Of a DNA stretch of 5,964 nt, positions 1 to 5,964 are shown one piece after another. Numbering within the stretch: the first letter of the stretch is position 1; each line of letters begins with the position of its first letter. The stretch comes from an uncultured Pedobacter sp. (GTDB lineage Bacteria > Bacteroidota > Bacteroidia > Sphingobacteriales > Sphingobacteriaceae): contig NZ_CAMLHF010000264.1 in NCBI RefSeq assembly GCF_946479715.1, forward strand, positions 1 through 5,964, written 5' to 3'. The notes below the pieces were generated by a model. That model had not been told where the DNA came from. It was given only the letters and a program-made list of their open reading frames with translations, and searched no databases. A program made the translations under genes and the position numbers.

Positions 1-1
1 G

Positions 2-304
2 GTCTAAAACTTCAGTCTTGAGCCATGATACTTCAACGCGAGGTTGGTTTGCACCGTAATTAGCTTTAACTGGACAGGTGGTGACTTTGCGTATGACGAC
101 AGAGCAATGCTAGTAGCTTATGACATAACCGGTGAGCGTGCAAAATTTAATACCGCATCTGAAAGGGCCAGGGATGGATCTGCCAAACTTAAGATGGATG
201 AAAGTTTTGCAGGGAAACAGGTTGATGTATATCTGGCCTTTGTATCTGAAGATAGAAAACGGCGCAGCAATAGTCAGCACCTTGGGCTGATCACTGTTTT
301 GTAA
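2..304 (+). pseudogene. C-terminal remnant of a DUF6266-like protein gene
   Basis: The open stretch from the TTG at 44 to the TAA at 302-304 encodes about 86 residues. They resemble the C-terminal half of DUF6266 proteins, a family of unknown function common in Pedobacter and relatives and usually about 200 residues long. Visible family-like landmarks are ISFNWTGG, a DDRAMLVAYD block, a SERARDGSAKL block, and the ending DVYLAFVSEDRKRRSNSQ. The N-terminal half is missing. In the same frame upstream there are stops at 26-28 (TGA) and 5-7 (TAA). Reading through them gives residues (SLEP, then YFNARLV) that look like a plausible continuation of the family, so nonsense decay seems likelier than an alternative start at the TTG. 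The tail overlaps a truncated sigma-factor gene on the other strand by 14 bases. The family assignment is from remembered consensus. A sequencing error cannot be excluded, and the gene's start lies outside the window. Confidence 0.6.
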
Positions 305-590
305 GTGTTGCCTCTATTTGCTGACTTGTAACATAATTTATGATCATTGAGCGAACAGACGTATGAAAATATGCCTTAACATCAGCAATGCTCCCAATCT
401 GCAATTTGTTTTGCCAGGATTTGACAAAAAGGTCTACTAATAAATCATCTGCAACGTCTTCGTCTTTGATCCTCTTAACCGCATAATTAAATAGATAAGG
501 ATATAGTGATTTGTGAAGCAAGGCAAAAGACTGCTGTTCGCCTTTTACTGAGTTATCCCACAACTCAGCCAATTCATAAACTTTGTTCAT
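291..590 (-). pseudogene. Truncated FecI-like ECF sigma factor (region 2 only)
   Basis: The 99-residue product matches the N-terminal half of Bacteroidota FecI-like ECF sigma-70 factors, which are normally about 170-200 residues. Residues 10-37 (LW...F22ALLHKSLYPYLFNYA) fit region 2.1. Residues 43-60 (DEDVADDLLVDLFVKSWQ) fit region 2.2, the core-RNA-polymerase contact. Residues 68-90 (DVKAYFHTSVRSMIINYV) fit regions 2.3-2.4, which melt and read the -10 element. Region 4, the helix-turn-helix that reads the -35 element, is absent. The frame ends at a TGA inside the antisense of the neighbouring DUF6266-like remnant, and the last four residues or so come from that foreign sequence. No region 4 is visible in any frame downstream. 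The ATG at 590 is well placed behind a promoter. The gene is probably a non-functional remnant. A stable region-2-only regulator is a less likely alternative. No anti-sigma (FecR) gene is visible. Confidence 0.75.
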
Positions 591-610
591 GTTTAAATAT
601 TTGGTCTACT

Positions 611-642
611 CAAACTTACGAAAGCTAAACCTGTTTAGCAAA
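611..642 (-). promoter_or_regulatory. Bacteroidota-type promoter of the truncated sigma-factor gene
   Basis: Read on the minus strand, TTTG (642-639) is followed after 20 bases by TAAGTTTG (618-611). This matches the Bacteroidota -33 TTTG / -7 TAnnTTTG consensus with the usual spacing. Transcription would begin near 604, giving a 5' leader of roughly 14 bases before the ATG at 590. Two overlapping short palindromes lie in the spacer and over the -33 box (see the repeat at 624-645). The match is by eye and untested. Confidence 0.6.
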
Positions 643-645
643 CAG
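624..645. repeat. Overlapping short inverted repeats in the sigma-gene promoter
   Basis: GCTAAAC (624-630), a two-base gap, then GTTTAGC (633-639) form a perfect 7-base-arm palindrome. CTGTTT (631-636), AGC, then AAACAG (640-645) form a second 6-base-arm palindrome that shares the middle arm. The two cannot pair at the same time. They sit between and over the predicted -33 and -7 boxes, where a repressor operator would be placed. The function is inferred from position only. Confidence 0.45.
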
Positions 646-747
646 CAAGCAAGTTTTAACCATTTAATAAAAAAACACCACAAAAAATACTAAAGTCACA
701 TAAAAAGCAAAAGCAAATTGTTATTATTAAAAATTATAGCGATTTTA

Positions 748-1938
748 TTACTTATTTGGCAAGCTTTCCTTAAGCGAGAAGAACAAAGTTCCGAAACCTG
801 CATTATCTGCATTAAACCCGGCTCCTTCAGGTCTTAACTTATCTGCCGCAGCCTTAGTATACTTATACTGTTCGGCCTGTATTCCCTTTACCCGAAAGGC
901 ATAATGATTGTATACCTGTTCAAAAATAGAGCGGAGGTTGCCCCTGCCATTGGTAGAAATTGTGGATGCCGGAAAACGGCCACTGATATCGATGTAGGGC
1001 TCAAAAGGTACATCTTCACCTAAATTGTATTTGGCCGTGTATTCGAATCCCTTTAAAAGTCTGTTATCTGAGAATTTATACATGTCCAGGCCCTGATTCC
1101 ACCCAATTTCGCACATCTCAGCAAGGTGACCAATGCCTAACATGCTGTGCGGCTGATCGCGACCACTCTCCTGACCCTGCCCGGCTTCATTAACAATGTA
1201 ATGCAAAAGACTCCCATTTCCAGGGCCTCTGTAATAGAAATCCACCGCTTTATCAAACATCGCATGATCGTCATTAAAAACTGCAATAGACATCATACCT
1301 TTCATGCAAGCCAAATCCCAGTTTCCGTGTGCCCAAAGTGCAAAGTATTGGATAGGAGGATAAAATACATTACTAAACATATCCTGGCATTTCTTAATTT
1401 CTGCCTGCGACCATTTAGGATATGTGGCTCGCATAATTTCGGCAGCACTTGCCATTTTAAAAACATTCAACCCAGCGCCGAGCTCTACGTCGGTACCATC
1501 AAAGATCTTAAAGGTGTCAGACCAGGCATTGAGAATCCGAACCGCTGCTTCTGCATGTGCTTCATCTCCGGTAATTGTCCACATCAGCGCATTCTGATAA
1601 GCAGCGCATACATCCTTTTCAAGATTACCTATATTTTTCCCGGCTCCCGTTAGCAGACTTCTTTCTACGTGTGCAACTGCGCTTGGCTTCCAGTTGGCGC
1701 TAGAATAAGGACTTTGTTTAAATTTTTCAAATCCGCTCTTCCAGGGTTCAATTCCCCTGGCTACCATATCCTTCATTCTTAGCAGGTCGGAAGACGAATG
1801 CAGCAGGCCAGGATGTGTAAAAGGAGCCGGATGATAAGCTTTCGGCTTTTCCAATTTTAATACCTGTGCATTAATCATGGATGAAATAATCACTAAAAAA
1901 GTGCACATTAAAATTCTGGCAAATAAAAATCTGATCAT
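748..1938 (-). CDS. Secreted alginate-lyase-superfamily polysaccharide lyase (PL38-like)
   Basis: The 396-residue protein begins with a signal peptide: MIRFLFAR, then the hydrophobic stretch ILMCTFLVIISSM, with likely cleavage after INA24 before Q25. Processed protein would go to the periplasm or outside. The rest is an all-helical alginate-lyase-type domain (PF05426) starting at HPGLLHSSSDLLRMKDMV (42-59). Conserved-looking blocks are AYQNALMWTITGDEAHAEAAVRILNAW (113-139), HGNWDLACMKGMM (204-216), EAGQGQESGRDQPHSMLGIGHLAE (251-274), and GRGNLRSIFEQVYNHY (331-346). The spacing of these blocks resembles the PL38 group, which includes alginate- or glucuronan-cleaving enzymes of gut Bacteroides. 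Such enzymes act by beta-elimination next to a uronic acid. H204, N206, H264 and Y346 are candidate catalytic or substrate-binding residues, chosen by conservation and not by structure. The gene is second in an operon, 9 bases after the beta-helix gene, and no Shine-Dalgarno is seen. The superfamily is fairly sure; PL38 membership and substrate are not. Confidence 0.8.
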   Translation of the reverse strand: MIRFLFARILMCTFLVIISSMINAQVLKLEKPKAYHPAPFTHPGLLHSSSDLLRMKDMVARGIEPWKSGFEKFKQSPYSSANWKPSAVAHVERSLLTGAGKNIGNLEKDVCAAYQNALMWTITGDEAHAEAAVRILNAWSDTFKIFDGTDVELGAGLNVFKMASAAEIMRATYPKWSQAEIKKCQDMFSNVFYPPIQYFALWAHGNWDLACMKGMMSIAVFNDDHAMFDKAVDFYYRGPGNGSLLHYIVNEAGQGQESGRDQPHSMLGIGHLAEMCEIGWNQGLDMYKFSDNRLLKGFEYTAKYNLGEDVPFEPYIDISGRFPASTISTNGRGNLRSIFEQVYNHYAFRVKGIQAEQYKYTKAAADKLRPEGAGFNADNAGFGTLFFSLKESLPNK

Positions 1939-1947
1939 TGTAAGTGG

Positions 1948-3588
1948 TTATTTTTTTAGTAGTGAAAATGAATTGGGTAACTTAGGGTTTCCGTTTGGAT
2001 ACTCGAGGTATTGCTTACTTAAAGCAAAAAAACCGATAAATTCTGCATTGAATTCGGGATGTGCGGCAATATTACCTTTCATGTTAACCTTAATAGTTGC
2101 ACCATCTGCAGTGTGTATCAAATGGAAACCGGCATCTTCGACAAAAGTGTTGTAGTCGATTTTGCATCCCGTACAGCTTTGGGCATCTAGCTTTTGCTTT
2201 ACAGAAATATTTCCAAACCATCGGTGGTCTATATTTAGAGAAGGAATGGTTTGTTTGATGACTAAAGTATGGGGCAGATAGTTACTTGTGGCTACCGATT
2301 TGCCCTGCTGACGCTCATTGCTAAAACTACAATTGTAAAACAGGTTTTTGATAAAAACATTCGCCTCGCTGGCAAGCATTTTGACACCTGATTTTCCGGT
2401 CTGATTTCCCGGAGCCAGCACATTGTTGTCAACCAGCGCCGGCCCATGGCTGTTGAAAAGATATAGCGCATCAGCCTCTGTATCAGAAATTATATTCTCG
2501 CTGATTCGCGTAGCCTGAAACAAAGGGCCCAGGTAAATGCCATAACCTTGCTTCCCTTTGATCTGGCGGATTAAGTTCCCTTTAATCACGGCATCTATGG
2601 CCACTGCCAACCTGATTCCGGCAGATTCTGCACCTGTATACATTCCATCGGTGTTGATCTTTTCAATCAGGTTTCCTTTTATCAAACTGGCAGTACCACC
2701 CACTAAACCAAAAATTCCAGCCTGACCGCAGTTTAAAATATGGTTATTAAGAATAACATGATGACCAACCTCTTCGATTTCTTTGTAATCGCTGAACTCC
2801 GGATTTCTCGGGCTGGCTTCAGGATACGTTTTACCGGTATTACCGATTGAGATACCCACCCCAGTGCAATTGTCTATGATGCAGTTTTGGATAACCCAGT
2901 GAGTTCCTCCGCCTGTCTCAATTGCCCCTCCTTGTTTTCCATAGATGCTGGCAATAGGGCTCACTACCTGGCTAACATGAATTCCATCGATAGTAATATA
3001 ATTTATATTTTCTAAAGCTGAAATTCCTGATGGCTGGACAGGTATTTCGGTAAGCGCTTGATTGGGATTACTTTTACCAAAATTTGCTTTGATCAGAATC
3101 TTTCCACCATCCTTTTCTGCTGTCCAGCTTAATACAGATTCATTTACTTGTTTTGGCTCGTCCTTCTGCTGCATTTTTACATTATTGAAAAAGATAATGC
3201 CTTTAAATGAAACAGTATCGGTAAGCAATTTCCAAATGCCGTCGTTTTCTTTAGTCCAGCTTTTTGTCTGTTCAGAGCCGCTAATGCTTACGGTTTCGCC
3301 TTTAGCCGCTTTTATGGTAATCCTTTGCTGTTCAGATGCTCCACTCCTATTCAAAATTACGAATTCACGATAAATACCTTTCCGAATAATCACCTGATCT
3401 CCCGGCCCTGCTTTCAATACAGCCTGGCTAATAGTCAAAAGGGGCCTTGCAAAGGAACCATCGGCAGCATCATTCCCCGATTTAGAAACATAAATCACCT
3501 TACCAGAGCCCGGTGCCTCCTGAAAAAAAGCGTTCGCCAAAAAAGGTTGGACAAGGCAAAGACTAAGAAACAAAACAATTTTTTTCAT
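1948..3588 (-). CDS. Secreted right-handed beta-helix protein, GH120-like without the GH120 catalytic acids
   Basis: The 546-residue product has a signal peptide (MKKIVLFLSLCLVQPFLANA, cleavage near A20). It then opens with VIYVSKSGND..DGS..RPLLTI (31-53) and AGPGDQVIIRKGIYRE (60-75), the usual entry to DUF1565-type right-handed beta-helices. Multiple N-x-I/L turns follow (for example NNHILNCGQAGI 281-292, GNLIEKI 305-311, GNLIRQI 337-343, ENIISD 364-369). The order of blocks follows the GH120 beta-xylosidase XylC as I remember it: ISGSE, YITIDG, CGQAGIFGLVGG, SAGIRLAVAIDAVI, ATRIS, SHGP, YLPH. In XylC the nucleophile Asp382 and acid/base Glu405 fall at positions that align here with G354 and F378, so xylosidase activity is doubtful. 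C472 and C475 form a CxxC. The gene is first in an operon with a PF05426 lyase and divergent from susC. The product is probably a glycan-active or glycan-binding exported protein, with chemistry unknown. A PL6 assignment fits less well. Confidence 0.75.
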   Translation of the reverse strand: MKKIVLFLSLCLVQPFLANAFFQEAPGSGKVIYVSKSGNDAADGSFARPLLTISQAVLKAGPGDQVIIRKGIYREFVILNRSGASEQQRITIKAAKGETVSISGSEQTKSWTKENDGIWKLLTDTVSFKGIIFFNNVKMQQKDEPKQVNESVLSWTAEKDGGKILIKANFGKSNPNQALTEIPVQPSGISALENINYITIDGIHVSQVVSPIASIYGKQGGAIETGGGTHWVIQNCIIDNCTGVGISIGNTGKTYPEASPRNPEFSDYKEIEEVGHHVILNNHILNCGQAGIFGLVGGTASLIKGNLIEKINTDGMYTGAESAGIRLAVAIDAVIKGNLIRQIKGKQGYGIYLGPLFQATRISENIISDTEADALYLFNSHGPALVDNNVLAPGNQTGKSGVKMLASEANVFIKNLFYNCSFSNERQQGKSVATSNYLPHTLVIKQTIPSLNIDHRWFGNISVKQKLDAQSCTGCKIDYNTFVEDAGFHLIHTADGATIKVNMKGNIAAHPEFNAEFIGFFALSKQYLEYPNGNPKLPNSFSLLKK

Positions 3589-3647
3589 TTAAAATCTAGT
3601 TATAATGATATGACAACATAATGGGCTTTTTATACTCACTAGCTCAC

Positions 3648-3678
3648 TCGTCATGCTGAAATAAATTCAGCATGACGA
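3648..3678. repeat. Perfect 13-base-arm palindrome, REP-like intergenic element
   Basis: The left arm TCGTCATGCTGAA (3648-3660), the loop ATAAA (3661-3665), and the right arm TTCAGCATGACGA (3666-3678) are exactly complementary. The core resembles dispersed palindromic intergenic repeats that I recall from Pedobacter and related genomes. Only one copy is in this window, so repetition is not shown here. It lies between divergent genes, where a simple terminator role is unexpected, and it has no T tract. Confidence 0.75.
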
Positions 3679-3867
3679 AATGTGCCCATATGTTATTCCC
3701 ACCCCGCAGAAATAAAGCTAACAAACTACCATTTAGATACAAAACAATCAAATGAAATCTGGCAAGAGAGTATTGAATGGAAAGTGCTGCGTCTATAGAT
3801 AAACCACTTAAACCGAGCGTATGAAAAGGATTCCTTAGTATAAAGACATTCTATGTTAATTAATCTT

Positions 3868-3909
3868 GCCGCAACTATTCAGAATAGGAAAGCGGTCTTT
3901 TTATTTTTC
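3868..3909 (+). terminator. Terminator-like hairpin in the susC leader
   Basis: CCGC (3869-3872) pairs with GCGG (3892-3895), extended by a G-T pair (3868/3896). Inside, CTATT (3875-3879) pairs with AATAG (3883-3887) around a CAG loop, with small AA/GAAA internal bulges. The hairpin is followed by TCTTTTTATTTTT (3896-3908). The whole has the form of a rho-independent terminator pointing rightward, and it ends about 24 bases before the susC start. If the susC promoter lies upstream, the hairpin would be in the leader and could attenuate transcription. It might instead end a short leader RNA. The stem is modest and interrupted. Confidence 0.45.
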
Positions 3910-3932
3910 CATTTAAAGAACCAAATAAATTT

Positions 3933-5964
3933 ATGAAACTTCACTTACAAAATTCAATTCAATGGAGTAAGATTATGAGGGTTGGATTTGGTCAGATGAT
4001 TCTATTTTCATCATTGATCAATCTAGCCTATTCTAAATCCTCTAACACGCATAACACCCCTGATAGCTTTTCGGATCCTCACTATGCTAGTATAAAGGGC
4101 TTAAAAAATAACAACAGAAACAATTTTGCAAAAATGGATCAGGTTGTATCCGGAACTGTAACCGACAATAAAGGAGGAGCCATTCCGGGAGTATCTGTTA
4201 AAGTTAAAGGTACCAACCTGGGTGCTGTTACTGATAAAAACGGAAAATTTAAGCTGACTGTACCAAATGGTACAAGTATTCTGGTTTTTAGTTCCGTTGG
4301 TTTTGAAACTCAGGAATTGGCAGTTAATAACAAACAGGTTATTAATGTGAGTTTAAAAGAAACAAATGATGTACTGGACGAATTGATAGTTGTTGGCTAT
4401 GGAAAGCAGAAGAAAGCGACACTTACAGGTGCTGTAGAAACTATTGATCGTAAAGCGTTTGAAGACCGTGCGGTAACTAACGTGGGATTGGCATTGCAAG
4501 GGCAATCGCCCGGACTACTGGTTACCCGTAGCTCGCCCCGCCCGGGTAATGAGGGTTTGGCATTCAGGATTCGCGGAAACTCTTCTGTGAATGGTAGTGA
4601 TCCATTGATTATTGTGGATGGTGTACCTGTTCTTAATGCCTATTCTTTTCAGAACTTGAATAGTGATGATATTGAGAGCATTTCTGTTTTGAAGGATGGA
4701 GCTGCGGCAATTTACGGTTCACGGGCTTCAAATGGTGTGATCCTGGTAACTACTAAGAAAGGAAAAGGCAAATTACAAGTGAACTATACCGGCAATGTCC
4801 GTTTTAACACCAATGGTATTACCGGTTATTCGCCTTCTATGCAGCAATATGCTTCAATCTGGTTAGCAGCAAATGAAGAAGAAACCACACCGAATTACTG
4901 GGTGTGGGGAAATAAAGAAAACCTGGAGAAAATGCAACAGGGCGTGGAAGGCAGATACGATCTTTTTGGAACGGATTACTACATCTTTAATGCTAACCGA
5001 TTGGATGAGATGTTTGCTACACGTTATTCTCAGCAGCATAATTTAAGTATTTCAAGAGGTACAGACACGTCAGGATATCGTTTGTCTGTAGGGTATGCGA
5101 ATAATAAAGGGAATTTGGCTACTGCTTATGATGGACAAAAACAATACAATCTTCGCTTTAGTAACAATTATAAGCTATCAGATAAATTTAAGATTGAATC
5201 TAATGTTAGTTTGATCAATGCGAATACCAAGTCACCTTCTGTAGGGCTCGACAATACACTTTATGCTTATGATATGCCATTTTATCCGGCTAAAAATCCT
5301 TTTGGGCAATGGTTTGCCACATTTAATGGAATTGACGGCGGGGCTAACAGAAATGCAGCGGCGATGACAGCTGCCGGTGGGCGGGAAAATAAAAATTCTC
5401 TTACCGGAAGAGTGGATGTGACAGCCACTTATCAAATTTTCAATGATCTTGCCCTGGAAGGTCTGGCATCTTTACAGAACGAACGATTTAATTCGGAAAG
5501 ATATGTATTGCCTGTACAATTGTATAATTGGTATGGCACGCCCACAGGGATTGGTTTAAATACCGGAGGTACAAATAATACTTACAATACTTATGCCTGG
5601 CAAGGGCTTTATCAATATTACTCGGCCTTGTTACGTTATGAAAAAACGATCAATGGTGTACATAATATATCAGCAGTAGCAGGTCTCAATGCAGAGAAAA
5701 ATACTTCTCAGTATTTGTCTGGCACACGCGTGGGTTTTGTAGATCAGGGGGTTTATGATATCAGTCTGGCCGGTTTAGAAACGCAAACAAACAACGGAGA
5801 CAAAACATTAATTGGCAGATATTCTTATCTGACGAGGCTGAACTATAACTATGCCGAAAAATATTTATTGGAACTGGTGGGCAGAAGAGATGGTAATTCC
5901 AGATTTGCTTCGGGATATAAGTTCAAAAATTTCGGATCTGCGCAATTGGGTTGGGTATTTACTA
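3933..5964 (+). CDS. susC: SusC-family TonB-dependent outer-membrane transporter (3' end beyond window)
   Basis: An open frame of 677 codons runs from the ATG at 3933 to the window edge. Family members are usually about 1000-1100 residues, so roughly a third is missing. The N-terminus (MKLHLQ...WSKIMRVGFGQMILFSSLINLAYS) is a typical long SusC signal peptide. The internal ATG at 3975 is an alternative start, but the upstream residues resemble family members. After a polar, Asn/Ser-rich linker (35-70) comes a carboxypeptidase-regulatory-like domain (about 71-143, VSGTVTDNKGGAIPGVSV to VSLKE). Next are the TonB-box-like DELIVVGYG (149-157) and the plug domain, which includes LIIVDGVPV (225-233) and LKDGAAAIYGSRASNGVILV (253-272). 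The beta-barrel follows from about 280. No STN domain is present, so direct FecI/FecR signalling through this protein is not expected. With a SusD lipoprotein, presumably encoded just downstream, it would import glycan fragments. The symbol denotes the family and not starch specificity. Confidence 0.93.
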   Translation, partial: MKLHLQNSIQWSKIMRVGFGQMILFSSLINLAYSKSSNTHNTPDSFSDPHYASIKGLKNNNRNNFAKMDQVVSGTVTDNKGGAIPGVSVKVKGTNLGAVTDKNGKFKLTVPNGTSILVFSSVGFETQELAVNNKQVINVSLKETNDVLDELIVVGYGKQKKATLTGAVETIDRKAFEDRAVTNVGLALQGQSPGLLVTRSSPRPGNEGLAFRIRGNSSVNGSDPLIIVDGVPVLNAYSFQNLNSDDIESISVLKDGAAAIYGSRASNGVILVTTKKGKGKLQVNYTGNVRFNTNGITGYSPSMQQYASIWLAANEEETTPNYWVWGNKENLEKMQQGVEGRYDLFGTDYYIFNANRLDEMFATRYSQQHNLSISRGTDTSGYRLSVGYANNKGNLATAYDGQKQYNLRFSNNYKLSDKFKIESNVSLINANTKSPSVGLDNTLYAYDMPFYPAKNPFGQWFATFNGIDGGANRNAAAMTAAGGRENKNSLTGRVDVTATYQIFNDLALEGLASLQNERFNSERYVLPVQLYNWYGTPTGIGLNTGGTNNTYNTYAWQGLYQYYSALLRYEKTINGVHNISAVAGLNAEKNTSQYLSGTRVGFVDQGVYDISLAGLETQTNNGDKTLIGRYSYLTRLNYNYAEKYLLELVGRRDGNSRFASGYKFKNFGSAQLGWVFT

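Larger units (their letters stand above)
591..747. other. AT-rich intergenic gap between sigma remnant and lyase operon
   Basis: This 157-base gap holds the sigma-gene promoter at its left. The rest (about 655-747) is very A-rich on the plus strand. It lies downstream of the lyase gene stop on the minus strand, and I see no convincing GC stem for a rho-independent terminator there, only T-rich runs. Transcription of the lyase operon might therefore read toward the sigma remnant. Confidence 0.5.
3589..3932. other. Divergent intergenic region between the lyase operon and susC
   Basis: This 344-base stretch separates two operons transcribed away from each other and must hold both promoters. It contains a perfect palindrome (3648-3678) and a hairpin with a T tract (3868-3909). 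I find no clean TAnnTTTG box in either direction. The nearest is TAATCTTG at 3861-3868 (plus), which has one mismatch and no TTTG partner at the expected distance. Control by an activator with a poor core promoter is one possible explanation. No open frame here resembles a protein. Confidence 0.6.

Noticed and set aside
1147..1653. 168-codon open frame on the plus strand
   Set aside because: It lies wholly inside the lyase gene on the other strand. Its product is Cys/His/Ile-rich with no recognisable domain, as expected from an antisense shadow.
1877..2155. Plus-strand open frame spanning the lyase/beta-helix gene junction
   Set aside because: It is antisense to two well-supported genes and has no family resemblance.
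1948..3588. PL6 (chondroitinase-B/alginate lyase) assignment for the beta-helix protein
   Set aside because: The N-terminal entry motif (VSKSGND..DGS) and the later block order fit DUF1565/GH120-type helices better than PL6.
3588..3597. TAGATTTT on the minus strand just before the beta-helix gene as a -7 box
   Set aside because: It sits about three bases from the start codon and has no TTTG at the right distance, so it would give a near-leaderless transcript.
3062..3621. Two overlapping plus-strand open frames opposite the 5' part of the beta-helix gene
   Set aside because: They are shadows of a gene with a clear signal peptide and domain. The translated products look non-natural.
3800..3836. 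Direct repeat of TAAACC and the short AAGGA/TCCTT palindrome in the susC upstream region
   Set aside because: These are too short in an AT-rich region to stand out from chance.
5232..5435. 67-codon minus-strand open frame inside susC
   Set aside because: The susC frame is continuous here with typical SusC sequence, and the minus frame has no start context or similarity.
1..5964. tRNA, rRNA, CRISPR array or intact insertion sequence
   Set aside because: No cloverleaf, rRNA core motif, regularly spaced repeat or transposase frame was seen on either strand.

Overview
The window looks like chromosomal DNA from a Bacteroidota bacterium, most likely Sphingobacteriaceae (Pedobacter-like). The basis is a SusC-type outer-membrane transporter, a TAnnTTTG-type promoter, AT-rich translation starts without Shine-Dalgarno sequences, a DUF6266-like remnant, and a GTCATGCTGAA-type intergenic palindrome of a kind I recall from this group. 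The genus is inference.

Left end (1-747): gene debris. A C-terminal remnant of a DUF6266-like gene runs rightward and ends at 304. It has stop codons in its own frame just upstream. Facing it is a FecI-like ECF sigma factor gene (590-291, minus) that keeps region 2 but has lost region 4. Its last codons are read from the antisense of the DUF6266 remnant. A good Bacteroidota promoter with two overlapping palindromes lies upstream of the sigma gene.

Centre (748-3588, minus): a two-gene operon with a 9-base gap. The first gene encodes a secreted right-handed beta-helix protein that resembles GH120 beta-xylosidases along much of its length but appears to lack both catalytic acids of that family. 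The second encodes a secreted alginate-lyase-superfamily (PF05426, PL38-like) polysaccharide lyase.

Right end (3589-5964): a 344-base divergent intergenic region holds a perfect 13-base-arm palindrome (REP-like) and a terminator-like hairpin with a T tract just before the start of susC. The susC gene runs plus from 3933 and is cut by the window edge after 677 codons. A susD partner would be expected beyond the edge.

Together the centre and right look like one flank of a polysaccharide utilisation locus. SusC (with an unseen SusD) would import oligosaccharides, while the two exported enzymes would cut a uronic-acid-containing glycan such as alginate or glucuronan, or a mixed acidic xylan-like polymer. 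The substrate is inference. The most unusual item is the GH120-like protein without the GH120 catalytic pair, encoded directly with a lyase.
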